A stretch of DNA of 64,000 nt, from assembly GCF_033118175.1 (NCBI RefSeq), contig NC_083685.1:118366501-118430500 (forward strand), in the 5' to 3' direction. Source of the stretch: Dama dama. Lineage: Eukaryota > Chordata > Mammalia > Artiodactyla > Cervidae. The position numbers were made by a program, and so were the translations under genes. This document shows, in pieces, positions 35,557 to 47,614 of the stretch. A model generated the notes under the pieces. The model had not been told where the DNA came from. It did not search any database and saw only the letters and a program-made list of their open reading frames with translations. Position 1 is the first letter of the stretch. Each line of letters starts with the position of its first letter.

Positions 35557-36497
35557 CTATATTGATGAGAAAAAAGGCATCATTACTGTCAGGTAGAAAT
35601 AAAAATTTCATCTAAGCTTCCCATCTGAGTTACTGCATCAGTCAGCCCTTAAACTTGGACAGTTGGCTTTAAACTTGATGGACGAAATTATTTATACTTG
35701 GGACGATTTTTGCTCCAGTTACAAATGATCTCAGACAAACATGCTCTGTAATAATGGTGCTCAGAGGCCTGGGACCTTGCCCTGAGGGGGGATGGTGGAG
35801 CACTAGCTTGACGTCAAGGAATCTGTCCTCTGGTCCCTACATGATGACCTGCCAACTTAAGTGATGTTGCCACTGCAATCACATCTAGTAAACTGGAGTG
35901 GGAGGGGTTCCAAGTGGGGAATGGTTCCCTCTGCAGGCGAAGGATGTGGCAGAGGGATGAAGTTAAATAAGATGCAACCACATGATGAGACTACTGTTCT
36001 TGCTTCGGTTCTTTCAATGTTTCTGATTATGATGACAACAGGAGACAGTGTTGATCCAGCACTATGTCTGGAATACATCTCTAATACTTGCCAATCTTGT
36101 AAGGCACCCCCATCTCCTTTTTATTTTTAATAAGGGAGGGAAGGCTTTGCCTCAAAGCCTTAGATAAGCATTTGTATCTCACTAGAATTTAATCAAATTG
36201 CTTTTCAATTGATGGTATTAACAGTAAGGTAGTTTTCTTTAAAAATAAAATGTAGGCTAGAAAAAAAATCAGTCATTTTAAACATGAGCATTAGCTAAAC
36301 AACAGCTGAGCTAATGTGTGGATCTGGTAAACCTCATGACTATGGCATGTGGAGGACTGAGTTCTGTGGAGCACTTCAGCTGGGAGTCGGCAAATAATGA
36401 GGTCCCTGAAGATTGGAAAGGTCAAAGCCCAGAAGTGTTTCCTAGGTCATACTGGTTGACTTCATCTTTAAATGCTGTACAGAGAGTAGCTTCTCAC
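35557..36497 (-). other. BPTF: BPTF intron
   Basis: No named repeat or coding signal; the small open frames at 35857-36130 on both strands lack support. Confidence 0.8.
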
Positions 36498-36690
36498 CTG
36501 TAAAGATCGCAGCACCCTCTTCAGACCCTCGTAATCTTTCTCTGTGAGCGGCGTGAGCACTGTCATGGCATCCTCTGTTGACTGGCACTGTGGACAGACA
36601 TACTCGTCAATGAGCTCTGCCTCACTTTGCAAGATGCCAACGCAGCGCCCATGGTACCAATTCTGACACCGATCACAGCCAATATAAAAT
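36498..36690 (-). CDS. BPTF: BPTF exon: second PHD finger (core) and helical linker
   Basis: Fragment residues 1043-1107. It starts [20 protein letters not shown] and supplies zinc ligands Cys1048, Cys1051, His1056, Cys1059, Cys1075 and Cys1078; the first two cysteines come from the exon before. Tyr1045 and Trp1054 belong to the aromatic cage that in BPTF binds trimethylated H3K4 (known for this finger). The part after CPQCQ ([19 protein letters not shown]) is the helix that joins the PHD to the bromodomain. The acceptor is CTTGCAG and the donor TTACAG|GTGAG. Confidence 0.97.
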
Positions 36691-37466
36691 CTGCAAGATC
36701 CGAAATGGAAATGTGAGTTCAAAACAGATGGGATGACATGACTTATAATTTACTTTAAAAAAAAAATAAGAAGAAAACATGCATCTGAAAATATTCTAAC
36801 CCTGGGATATAAAATAGTTTTAGTATTATAATTATTTTAATACTTCTGAAGATTGACATTCCAATGTGTTAATTTAGTATTTCTGATGTTAAGAACAAGC
36901 ATTAAAGGTTTAAGAACACTGTCAAAATTGAAGAACCAATATGAAAAAAAAAAAAAAAAGAACATTTAATTGACTTTAAAGCTCAAAACAAAATAAAGAC
37001 AAAAATCTTTCAACTAATACCGTATCAAATGGGAAGCTGGTACTGGCCACCCAACTGGGAGTTCAAAATCCTAAAAGCTAATAACAGAGTCTCAGAGCTT
37101 ATACCCGAATTAGTGTTTTACTAACCTGCAATAAAGCACCATTTCAAAACACTGATAAAAGTCCAAACAAGTCAGGCTATTTTAATCTCATTAATTTCTG
37201 CATTACATATTGAAGAATCAAGTCTACCATTAAACCACATTTTCCCCCAGTGCATCTCAAACATTCACTATGAAGCAGCATAAAGTTTGAAGGGGAGGTA
37301 AAGAGGAAGAAGAGAAAAAAAAAAAAAATTGGAAAGGAATTTGTAATGTAAGTGTATCATATATGCAGAAAAGTATCTTGCTTTTTATTTTAAAATAAAA
37401 TAAGTAACCAGTCAGAGCAATTTGGCTTCCTAAATTATTAAATATGATGCTCTTATCAGAACTCAC
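36691..37466 (-). other. BPTF: BPTF intron between the two PHD exons
   Basis: 776 nt, AT-rich, no recognised repeat apart from A runs. Confidence 0.85.
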
Positions 37467-37640
37467 TGTGACTCATCATAAGGTGTTCTGCAGATACAGT
37501 ACAATTCCTCACTGTTGCCCTCTTGTGCCCGTTTACAATCATTACAGATGTACACATCCATTTTCTTAGCCTCCTTTTCTGTGATGCCAACACATTCTCC
37601 ATGATACCAGTTAGTACAAAGATCACAGCCAATATAGAAC
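37467..37640 (-). CDS. BPTF: BPTF cassette exon: first PHD finger core plus start of the second
   Basis: Fragment residues 985-1042, exactly 174 nt and phase 2 on both sides, so it can be skipped without a frameshift. It begins KFYIGCDLCTNWYHGECVGI, completing the first PHD finger (Cys990, Cys993, His998, Cys1001, Cys1017, Cys1020), and ends with LYCICRTPYDES, the start of the second finger. If it is skipped, LYCICKTPYDES of the exon before joins directly to the core of the second finger and restores one complete hybrid finger. The cage residues (Tyr987, Trp996) are also kept in the first finger. The acceptor is TTTTAG, the donor CACA|GTGAGT. Confidence 0.95.
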
Positions 37641-40465
37641 CTAAAAGCATTCACAATGAAAATGACAATGTAGTTGTCATTTTGAGCTGCATGGTACGTA
37701 AATCTGTCTTCCCTGTCCTGATTCACTTTCTTACAGGGTAACTTTCTGCAATGAGTCAGCTAAACATCCTGAATCCAGCCATTCTAACCCTGACAAACTG
37801 CAGCATTTGACGCTGTATCAAGTGTGGAAACATAAAAGTCGCTCACATCCATTTCAACAAATATACTGTTGAGTGAAATGCGGGTCTTTAAAAATAACAC
37901 ACTGGGATTTGAAAAAAATAAACAACACACCGATGGTAATGTCTCCCTCTTAATGAATGTGTGTAAAACTGTCACAGGCACAAAAACCAAAGCCAAAGAG
38001 TCAAAGACTTACATCTGTCAAACCTATGCCACAGAAGCCATTTCAAAGTCAGGGCTATTTCTTAGATAGGTTTGAAAATGTATCTCACGATTTAAATTTG
38101 AAAACAAAGCAAGCGCAAACACCAAGCAGAAGTTACACTACAAGGAACATGCAGGAGGTCAGCCAGGGGCAGAAGGTAAAATGGTCAAAATGTGACACGA
38201 ACAAGGAATTAAAAAGGTACATGTAGGAATTCTACCAAGTTTTCTAAATACATGTTGGAATTTAACTGTAATAGATTGTGACATGGGCCAGCTTTTCAGT
38301 TAGCAGAATGTGTGTGACAATGCGGACAGCGGCCAGGTTAACTAGCCTGGTGAGAAACGACTTCAGCTCCAAACCAGGGATACACTGTGTGGAGAGTGAT
38401 TAAGGACTGTTAATCTAAAAACAAGAGGGTCTACAAGATGGGGCCATATGAATGTGTCACTGTGGGTAACCACAGTTAATCAGCCTCAAGGCCTTTGTCG
38501 TGTAAGATCCCAGATAGCACAGTGAAGACTATCTCTAGGACAAACACATAGTGCATCTTCAGTGCTGACAGGTGCTCTGGAGGAATGCCTGGTCAGAGTC
38601 ACGGCAAGGATGAGCGTGAACTGCAGGGAATGAGACTGGCCTTGCTGATACCACGGGTTCTACCCAATGTGTTTCTTGGCAGATTCACCTAGAGGAATTG
38701 AAATAGTCCTCAAGCTTCCAACTAACCTGCTTTTGAACATCAAGGAGTAAAAGACAGTTGTGTGGTGTATCGCATTACCAACTTTTTTTGTGTGAATTAC
38801 AACCCTCACGTGATTTTCAGTGCCTCAGGTGGAGGCCCTGGGGTGTTTTTGTATGCTGCCTTCACCAGGTTGTGTACTGTGTGTTCTGGAAGTAAGCTCA
38901 GGACTTGAATTTCAGGTTTTAGTCTTTCTCACTAGATTCCCAAACCAGCCTAGTTTGGTATAAGAGATCACAGAATACTCCTTAAAACACTTCCCAACTA
39001 GAACAGGGAATGAATGAACCTGGTATACTGAAATGTTAATAATGAAAAAAAGTAAAGAATATGAAATATCCACAAAATAATCATCTTAATACAATGAACA
39101 TATGTACATGTGTGCCGTATTTTATGCAATTTAAAAGTTGTGCGTGAAATGAATTTCTATGATCTGAATATTTAAAATAGGCCAAAGCGTCTTGTTATTT
39201 AAGGAAAATCCATAAGCAGAGATTTTTGTAAACAAAGTAAATCATGTTGTTTTGTTCTAGAAATCATTTCGTATAATTTGCCTAAAGGAAGGCACACGTG
39301 TATTGAACCATGGGGAAAACCAGTTAATAGGGTTCTACTTTTTATATCACATCTAATTTCTCATCAAGTAAGACAATGAAAAGTGAAGATGCCTATACTG
39401 ATCTGCGTTTAATTCAACACACAGCTAAATCTACCAACAAAAAGTTTTGATTTAGCACTTCCAAACAGATTATAATTTAAACAGCATCACTAAAGTAGTT
39501 CCACTGTTAACAACTTAAATATCATTAAAGAGACAATTTTATTTTATAAATGGATTAGGCATCTACTTACAGCAGACATTAAGCATTCCTAATTCTAAAT
39601 GATCACACTTTTTAGCATAATCAAACTTTTGGGCACGGTAAAATTAATACTGCTGTCAATTTTGGTTTTAAAAAGTTGGCCTGCATCTGAATGTTGAAAA
39701 TGGAAGCTAAATACCTAGTTGAGTGATAAAAATGATAGAAAAAAAAAAGTGTAACTACATTTATGGATTAATGTCTCTAAAATCTTGTATATATAACCAA
39801 ATACAAGTCACCACTATCAAAAACAGCTTCCAATTGCCATGCTTATCAAATTTTTGAGTGTTGTACTTAAGGAATGAAAGAACTCCTTTTTGTATTTTTC
39901 TGACTTCTGTCCCCAGTAAGAAAGTGGGAACTTGGACAAAAATATTAGATTATAGTATTCTAATGCAAAAAGATAGAATTACTTGAAATTAAATGATAAA
40001 AATCCCAGACCACTCCAACTCAAAGCCCTTTCCACCAGCTGAGTCTAGATTGTCTCTAGGGTTGGATGTAATCATGGGGTTCTGAAGATTCCAAAAAGGA
40101 TGATGTCAACTTTGGGTGGTGACAGTAACACACCTCTTTCTTCAGAGAGCATTACTGATTGATCTGGAATTGATCCAGAGAGAAAAGGAGACAGCAAAGG
40201 AGCAACAGAAAGCTTATTTTTGACAGAAAAGAATATGATGAAGGACAAACATGAATCATGAACACGTGGGAAAAAAAACAACAATGAATTTTTATTCTAG
40301 TGTTAAGGTTAAGAATTTCAGATGCAAGACCACAGATGAAGTATCATTACCCTTATGTTTAACTATTTTCATTTACACTGCTACTGATAGCCTCATTTTC
40401 TTCAAAACTGGAAACTTAGCTACACTTTTAAGAGAATAAACTAGAGCTCAGAAAGATCTACTCAC
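37641..40465 (-). other. BPTF: BPTF intron
   Basis: 2.8 kb without a named repeat. Several open frames near 37784-38226 overlap on both strands and lack support. Confidence 0.8.
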
Positions 40466-40788
40466 TTAGATTCATCGTAAGGCGTTTTACAGATACAATA
40501 AAGCTTTGTGTCCTTCTTAGTTTCCTTTGAGGTAGTAGAGATCATTTTCTTCTTCTTGGACTTGGAGTTGGAGTCTCTCTCCTCTTCCCGCTTCCTTTTC
40601 TGGGAAGCCACGGGCAGCGTGGGGGTGGCCGTGGCCAGGGGGCCCGGGTGCTGGGGGGGAGGCGGAGGCGGAGGCGAAGGCGGAGGGGCCGGAGGTGCAG
40701 GTGGGGCCGCGGGGCAGGTGGCAGCTACTGCTGCGGCCTGCACCATGTCTTTTTCCTTCTTAATTTTCAGGTCCCTCTTGAGCTCTTC
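40466..40788 (-). CDS. BPTF: BPTF exon: polyproline stretch, basic NLS-like stretch, start of first PHD
   Basis: Fragment residues 878-984. It starts EELKRDLKIKKEKDMVQAAA, continues as an Ala/Pro tract (with PPSPPPPPPPQHPG), then KRKREEERD and SKSKKKKMISTTSKETKKD, which could act as nuclear localisation signals, and ends LYCICKTPYDES with Tyr974, Cys975, Cys977 and Tyr981 of the PHD. The Pro tract is GC-rich low-complexity DNA and differs in length from the human version I recall. The acceptor is GACAACAG, the donor TCTAA|GTGAG. 323 nt, phase 0 to 2. Confidence 0.96.
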
Positions 40789-42975
40789 CTGTTGTCAATT
40801 AAAGAAAATACCAGACTGTCAACCCATTTACATAACGTCCTGGCCAGAGGACCTTACTTTCCCTCCCTTGTCCAAGGAGTCCCCTAGTTCAGTCTAAGGC
40901 GAGGGAGTCTTGCTAACTCCATACAAGAGGGCTCTTACTTTACCTTAAACCCAAAAGACAGCTAGAAACAGAAAATGATTATTATACAGCAACTAGAAAG
41001 GAGTTCTCTTCAATGGAGGTTTGACAGAAAGATGAGCACGTGTATACAAAGAACGGCCCCTCTGACACGCCAGGGTCCTGCCCTGGTCACTGCAGTCGTC
41101 GCTCAGGACGCGGTTTCAAGTGTCCACACTCGCTGGCTGCTTTCTTTCAGCTGGTCTCCTTCTGTCCCTTAGAGTGAGACTGGACATACTGGACATGAAC
41201 GGGATGTGACCCTCCAGACGTGGCCTGACCAGCAGAATATGAGACAGATGCGCCTTATTTACTGTACTTCTATGTCTGTAATTTAAGACTTGAAGGAGAG
41301 CTATCTTCTCAAATGAAATTTTGCATAAATTACAATCTTCACTTTTTCCCATGTGAAATATTTTACAGGCACACCTGTGGTACTAAGTGCTACAACTTCT
41401 TAGAAATGATGATTAAAGAGTTTCATTTTCCTAAATAACATGATGTGTTTATAACATAAAGAGATGGAGTTTAGGAAAATTAAGATTGTCAAGACAGTAT
41501 AAAGGGTACACACTTTGACCAACCCTTCAGGAACATTCCTATGACAGCATTAATATATGAGAAGTCTCTGCTTTCTGCATAGTTTTTATGTAAATTTAAA
41601 ACTGTTCTTAAAAATGAAGTCTATTTTGTTCAAAGAAGGCAATCATAAATGACATAAGAACAGGTAGATATAAAGGAACAACTGCATATCTTGACGATAA
41701 GAATAACAGCTTTATAACTAAAAATAATCTTTAAAATATACGAGTACACATCAATTTGAAAGTTGTTCTTCAATGGCAATCAGCCTAGCAATAAATTCTA
41801 TTAGTTAAAATAATGCTGAATATTTTAAGTACAATTTTTCTCCCTCATTAGACAAGCAATACACTGTCAGAAGCAACACCGTAACTGTACCAGAGTATCT
41901 GCAGTAGTAACAGCATCTTTAAATGGCAGCATCGTATGGAGAATGCAGAAAAATGTTCAGTACATGCTGTTCACAGTGTGATTCTGACTAAAATGTGTTT
42001 TATGTAAATACATATATTAAAAATAATATATGTAAGATATATCCTAAAGTTATTTTACAATGATAATCTTTGAGGGGGGATCACCACAGATTATTGGCTC
42101 TTTTATTTTTGTTTCCTTTGACAATGGTTGTGACACCTCAATATTCATCTAGGAGTGACTACCTTATTGAACTCGCTCTTAAAGTTTAGTAATTTTTCTT
42201 TGGCGTTTCAATATAATCATGCCATACACAATAACAAATTTTATCTTCTGTTTTGCTTTTTCTGGGTTTTTTTTTTGCTTAACATGTTAGCTAGAATTTC
42301 CAGAGATGCTGAGTAATGATGGTGATTCTGGGAATTACCGCCAGTTTCGGACTTCAGTGCAGAGATCTCTAATGTCTCAGAGTTACATGCAATGCTCATT
42401 AGTAGGATGACCAGTGTTTAATGTTTTTTACTTTCAAAATGTACAAGACATTTTTAGAGATGCTTTAGATAGCCTACTTCTCTTTTAAAAAACTGTTTAA
42501 ATATATATGAGTAATGTCTTCTTTCATTTTTCAACAAATTCTCCAAGTATACAGAGGATTAGCCATGCCTGCAGGATCAGTTACAAGAAGAAATCTGGCC
42601 TTATTTCCACTTAATATTTCCTTTAACATTATTTCAGTTTCTCTGTCTACTCTTCTCATGAAACTTGGCAACTTTTGGCAAGACTATGTTGCAGACAATA
42701 AGAACTACAGCCAAGAGGATCCTCAAATGTTTTAATCAAAAGTCTAAACCTCTGCAAGTGGCTAGTTTAGAGATTACAATATACATGTATACATGAACAT
42801 CGATCTTATTTTAAAAGACATATGTTCCACTGCTTACTACTTATTCTAGGAACAAAAATGTAAATTCTAGAAAACAAACTCAGATTTTAAGTTTAATCAC
42901 AATTTCAAAGGGGAAAAAAGGAGTAAAATCCGATGCTGAACACTGGACCCAGGAGGATAGAAAATACTTTCTTAC
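40789..42975 (-). other. BPTF: BPTF intron
   Basis: 2.2 kb, AT-rich; no repeat or coding signal recognised. Confidence 0.8.
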
Positions 42976-43201
42976 CTGCACTTCAATTTGTAGATCTTTG
43001 TCTAGCAGTGCTCTCTTTTTCAGTATTTCAGCTTTGAGTTGCTCTTTGTGCTTGAAGAGCAGTGCAGAGAGCTTGCTGGCATTCTGTTTGCTACGTTTCT
43101 GTTCCACACTCTCTTCTCGCTTCCGTTTTTTTGCTGCCTGTTTTTCTTCTTTATCTATCTTATCCAAAATATACTTCATCACCTGGTTACAGACAATCAT
43201 T
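42976..43201 (-). CDS. BPTF: BPTF exon: basic coiled region
   Basis: Fragment residues 802-877 (RMIVCNQVMKYILDKIDKEE, then basic clusters such as AAKKRKREESVEQKRSKQNA, then KHKEQLKAEILKKRALLDKD). Lys/Arg/Glu-rich and probably a long helix; KKRKR is an NLS-like cluster. The acceptor is CTCTCTAG and the donor GTGCAG|GTAAG. 226 nt, phase 2 to 0. Confidence 0.96.
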
Positions 43202-43508
43202 CTAGAGAGAAATACACAACCTATGTAATGCTGGGCATTTTATTCTGAAAGGCTTAAGACATAATTTTTCTATGTCTCTATAGTTGATACAAACTTTCTG
43301 GAACTGGAGAGCTTCAAAGAGTGCTTCAAACCAGTCACAAGCATCTATTAGTACTGAGTGTTCTGATTTAATAAACTCTAATCAGGATAAAACACAAACT
43401 CAGAACTCCCGTGCATGTGTGTGTGTGTTCGTTCATGTGCACACTTTAAGAGAAGAGACTGATGTACAGTGAGAGCCTGTGTAATGGGTTATAAACATTT
43501 CTCCCTAC
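43202..43508 (-). other. BPTF: BPTF intron, 307 nt
   Basis: Short intron with a small (GT)n run near 43420. No other signal. Confidence 0.85.
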
Positions 43509-43591
43509 CTTTGATTCTCTTCTCTTTCAGCTGGAGTCATGGTCTTTTTCTGTTTTAAATGTTCTATTACAGCATTATGCTTCATCACCAC
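43509..43591 (-). CDS. BPTF: BPTF exon: short helical segment
   Basis: Fragment residues 775-801 (VVMKHNAVIEHLKQKKTMTP, then AEREENQ) and two bases of Arg802. The acceptor is CCTGAAG and the donor CAAAG|GTAGGG. 83 nt, phase 0 to 2. It matches human BPTF closely. Confidence 0.95.
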
Positions 43592-43744
43592 CTTCAGGAC
43601 AGAATAAAATCCAAAAATGCGTATTTTATAATGACTACAAGTTAGCACAGGGGTAACAACAGTAGAAATCTGAACGTATGTATGTGTTTCCCAAAGAAAC
43701 TAAGAATTTTATATCATAGTACAAATAAAATCAGAGCTACAGTA

Positions 43745-43980
43745 CGCCCCGGTGCTTACCGCGGACTGAGCACTGCACCAAGTGGAGCACTCAACATTAC
43801 CTCGTTCATTCATTGTGACAATGCTGAATGGCAGGGACGTTTTTATAAATGAAATACTGAGATACAAAGAATTCACTAAGCTGTCTCAGAGTAAAGAATT
43901 AATACAGTTGTAATTTTAACCCAGCTATCATCCTCCATTGATCACATTTTGAATGTTATGTTCTCCTTCCCAGGCATTTA
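43745..43980 (+). mobile_element. MIR SINE, old
   Basis: GGACTGAGCACTGCACCAAG, CTCGTTCATTCATTGTGACA and the AAATACTGAGATACAAAGAA block follow the MIR layout. Confidence 0.6.
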
Positions 43981-44374
43981 AGATCACCCCATTCCAGCCC
44001 ATCCCCACCTTATACAGAAGTAAGGGCAAAGAGAGACATTATAATAATTCTTAGTTCATGGACCATATAGTACTGAAAGCTGGAAAATAATGCATTTTAA
44101 AATACCGCAGATGACATTAGTTTTATAACACTATTACATACATCTTCAAAATCCCTCTGCTGCTTAATGAGTGCTTCTAACAACAGTATTACAATCATCA
44201 AAGTTGCTAAGAGACTAGATCTTAAATTATTCCAATCACCAAAAAGAAATAAAATTATGTGACATGACAGAGGAGTTAATTATTGCCATGATGGCAATCA
44301 TAAGATACAAATGTGTCAAATAAGTCATACACCTTAAATTTATACAATGCCACATGTCAAATATATTTTAACAG

Positions 44375-44525
44375 AAAAAAAAGTGCTTCCATATACATGA
44401 CCTAGTTTAATCATTACAATAGCCCTGCGTGGCTGGAAAGAGAGTTTTAAGGAGGATAAAGCTCAGGGAAGGTGAGTGAGCTTCATGGACTGAAAATCGG
44501 AGACCCAGGAACTGGGTTCTCATGA
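44375..44525 (+). mobile_element. MIR SINE, old
   Basis: TAATCATTACAATAGCCCTG followed by GGATAAAGCTCAGGGAAGGT and CCCAGGAACTGGGTTCTC fits MIR. Confidence 0.65.
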
Positions 44526-44833
44526 CATGGGAACACTTGAAATCCACACAAACTCCTGACAAGTGCGGAGTACTGCAAGCTGCAGATGCAAAGAAAGCTT
44601 TCTCCAGTAGTGTAGGATATTATTTATTATACATGAAACTTTATTTCAAGTAGAATAACTCTAATTCATCTAAATTGCCTTACTTCACTACGAGGCTACT
44701 GTACAAGGTTGCTTTTTATTTCTGCTGATGGAGTAATGGTACTTAAAACTTCTTTTTTTAAAACAAAGCTATGACTTGGAAATACAAATGAGTTTAATGT
44801 GTCTGTAAGATTTGCTTAGTCTACATACAAACT

Positions 44834-44967
44834 GCTGCTGCTACTAAGTCTCTTCAGTCGTGTCCGGACTCTGTGCGACCCCATAGACGGCAGCCCACCA
44901 GGCTCCCCCGTCCCTGGGATTCTCCAGGCAAGAACACTGGAGTGGGTTGCCATTTCCTTCTCCACAC
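44834..44967 (-). mobile_element. Bov-A monomer, antisense
   Basis: GCTGCTGCTACTAAGTCTCT, CGTGTCCGGACTCTGTGCGA, then GGATTCTCCAGGCAAGAACA. ACAAACT flanks it at 44827-44833 and 44968-44974, consistent with a target duplication. Confidence 0.88.
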
Positions 44968-45333
44968 ACAAACTAAGGAAGGACAATTACAAATACCTTC
45001 AAACAAATTGCCACGATGCCTCAAGTGGCTTCAAAACTTAGTCAAACCTTCAAGTTTCAAAGATACTTAAACTTCCTATGTCCATTCTTTCCATCTTGGT
45101 TCTCCCAAAATACGGGTAGTTTTCATCAGTAAGTACTGGCTGTTTATACACAACAGAGTTCCAAACCATAAATCACGTGATACGTTTTGGTCAATGCAGT
45201 GCTGCTTCTAACTTGAAGCGACAATGACTTCTGTGTCTCATTTACGGAAAGCTAACACAACCAAACACTACGTCTAATGCACAGCACAATCATTCAAGCT
45301 ACTGAACATGCTGCTTTTACTTAATAACTTTAC

Positions 45334-46268
45334 CTGTTTCTGAATGATTTCACTTTGATTAGAAGCTTGGAGGGTGTGTTCCCGCTTAATTTCTATCTGT
45401 TGCTGCTTCTTCTTTTGCTGCTGATCCCTGAGTTGCTGAACCCTCTGCAACTGCTCTTGCACACTGGCTGCCTGCACTGTAACCACATTCTGAATGTGGT
45501 GAGTCTGCACAGGGCTGCTTTGCTGAATCTGAACGGGCAACTGGAGTTTGATCTGCTGGGGCACACCCCCTTGCTGAGCCTGTATCTGAGCCACAACCTG
45601 TGACTGGATCTGGGAGAGAACCTGGACTTGTGGCGGCAGCTGCGGCACAGCCAGGACCTGGGGCTGAGGCTGCGGTGCTTGGAGCGGAGGACGGGGCGGG
45701 GACGGAACAGTAACTTGACTTAACGCTTGTCCTGGTGAAAGAGTTTGAGTTGAAGACTGTACCTGGGGTTGTGACTGTGGCTGGCCCTGGGAAGGTGTCG
45801 GAAGAGATGTATGTGGCTGGATTGGAATCGGTTGGGAGGCTGTAGTCTGACCCTGGGCCTGCTGTCCGGGAGACACTTGGGATGGCGTCGATGGACGTAC
45901 TCGAGTCTGTGGTGGGCTCTGGACGCGAGCAGGAGACTGTCCTTGGACATTACTCTCAGGCGGACACTGTCCTGCAACCTGGGGTTTGGAGGACTGTGCT
46001 TGGGTGGGCTGTGCTTCAGGAGGGACATGGGAGGCCACAGTTGTTTGGGTCTGAACTTCAGGCTGAGTCTGAGTTTCAGGCTGAGCTGGGGCTGGGGGCT
46101 GGGTTTGGGGCTGGGGCTGAGCTGGAGGCTGAGCTGGAGGCTGAGCGGGCTGCGCAGGCTGAGGCTGGGCTTCTGGAGGACTCACGCTCGACGGAGCTGG
46201 AGGCAGGCTTTTGGCTGGCTGCACCTGTGTCGGGGACGATAATTTACTCTGTCTTTGTTCACTTGTAC
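45334..46268 (-). CDS. BPTF: BPTF exon: large Gln/Pro-rich region
   Basis: Fragment residues 463-774, the longest exon here (935 nt). It starts GTSEQRQSKLSSPTQVQPAK, continues through long Q/P/S/T repeats (for example PAQPPAQPPAQPQPQTQ), then VQVLSQIQSQVVAQIQAQQ and a Gln/Lys-rich helix (QQLRDQQQKKKQQQIEIKRE) ending EIIQKQ. Such regions act as flexible contact surfaces for transcription factors (general inference). The acceptor is TTTTTCACAG and the donor AAACAG|GTAAAG. Compared with the human protein I recall, the junction to the previous exon is about two residues shorter. Confidence 0.95.
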
Positions 46269-47022
46269 CTGTGAAAAAGCAAGAGCAAATATTTATGACT
46301 CCAGAACGTAAGACTGTGGTTTAAGAAGAATTTGAAGGGGATTTTCTTTTCTTTTTTTGTTTTTTGAAGGGGATTTTCTAAAGGTGAAAATTCTGCATTT
46401 CAGGACAGAGGACTGAAGCTTGGGAAATGCTCCATCTAGAAATACTTTGGTCAGGACTCACCTAAATCGAGGAACCCTGGCCATGTTCATGGCTGCCCTC
46501 CACACATTTTGCTAAGTCTCCAGAGGGCTGGCTTCCAAAAGTAAAGCGCAGTCTCTGGACATCAGTCCGGTCTTGTGGCCCAGGCTAAGCAACCCATATC
46601 CCTCTCCTATGGCATGGGGTCCCTGAACGACAGCAGCTTGCAGGGGAAGCTCTCAGGTTTTGGAGCTCTCAGCCCTAGCTTATGAGCTGGACAGACCCAC
46701 CTGCCCTGCGAGCAAGTCTGTGATTCAATCAGCGCCTACAGGTTTGGTACAGAGTAAGGGGCACAATCACCATGGTACTTTACTATTGTGCACCATCCCC
46801 TGCTTTCCTTCCTTAATTCTTAAAGGGGTGGAGGGGTGGTGACAGGGAGTCTGTCTGAGCAAGAGACCTGGTCGAGCTCTTGTGAGGCTGACCAGTCAGC
46901 TGTGGACGCTCGTCGGCTTGGGGCACATCCTCCCAAGGTGTGCCCCAGTCCTCCTGCCTCCTCTGTCACCCAGCAACTCGTGACACCAACGAGCAGCACT
47001 TCTGACGACTCCCAGGTTCTAC
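46269..47022 (-). other. BPTF: BPTF intron, 754 nt
   Basis: Contains a T-rich tract between two 17-bp direct repeats (46331-46379). Open frames near 46836-47174 and 46820-47018 are shadows or read-through of the neighbouring exon. Confidence 0.85.
46331..46379 (-). repeat. 17-bp direct repeat around a T-rich tract
   Basis: TTTGAAGGGGATTTTCT at 46331-46347 recurs exactly at 46363-46379; between them is a 15-nt tract almost all T. It has the form of a target-site duplication around a bare poly(A) tail in minus orientation. Confidence 0.75.
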
Positions 47023-47245
47023 CTGCTGCCGTAGTGGAGACGGTGGTGGTGGTGCTGCTGGCGGCGGCAGCTGTGGTTGCCAGCGGGGTGAAGAGGAACC
47101 GCTGGACGGTACCGTTTGGCATCGCAGCCTGCATCAGCTGCTGTCCTGGGCCCGGAAGTATAGTCACCCCTTGAGGTATCAACTGCAACTGCCCAGTAGT
47201 CTGACCTTGTCCTTGAATGACTACTGTCAAACCTTGATTGCCACC
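47023..47245 (-). CDS. BPTF: BPTF exon: Gly/Gln/Thr-rich segment
   Basis: Fragment residues 389-462 (GGNQGLTVVIQGQGQTTGQL, then QLIPQGVTILPGPGQQLMQA, NGTVQRFLFTPLATTA, and an Ala/Thr/Ser tract). The acceptor is TTTCTGTAG and the donor GCAGCAG|GTAGAA. 223 nt, phase 0 to 1. No catalytic domain; low-complexity and likely disordered. Confidence 0.95.
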
Positions 47246-47614
47246 CTACAGAAAAGAACACCTAACATGTAAAGAGTATACAAAAAGCATCAATCTGTAA
47301 GTATACTGTTTTTATGTTGAAAAGATCCTTTAAAATAATGAAACTATGTATTTCAATGTCTATGGAATAGTACCAAGATAAATACAGATAAGCTAAAAGA
47401 ACAGTATTTATTTTAAAAGACTGATGATTAGTGGAAAAAAACATGAATTAACAGTCCAGAGTTCCAGTCTGAGTTCTGCACATGGACAGCCAAGGAATCC
47501 GTCAATGTGTAACACCACTTACCTGGATCTAAATCTCCCAGTTAGAAATAAGAGCACTGAAATGACTAACTAAGGTCTCCACAAAATTCTGAGTTTAAAT
47601 CACCTTATTTATAT

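Larger units (their letters stand above)
43592..45333 (-). other. BPTF: BPTF intron with MIR and Bov-A copies
   Basis: 1.7 kb. Holds two MIR-like segments and one Bov-A monomer, listed separately. Confidence 0.85.

Noticed and set aside
38230..38900. Possible processed pseudogene in a BPTF intron
   Set aside because: A few stretches look gene-like, but I could not identify a parent gene or a poly(A) tail with target duplication.
45720..46274. Plus- and minus-strand frames of 100-143 codons
   Set aside because: Shadows of the Gln/Pro-rich BPTF exon; repetitive codons keep other frames open.
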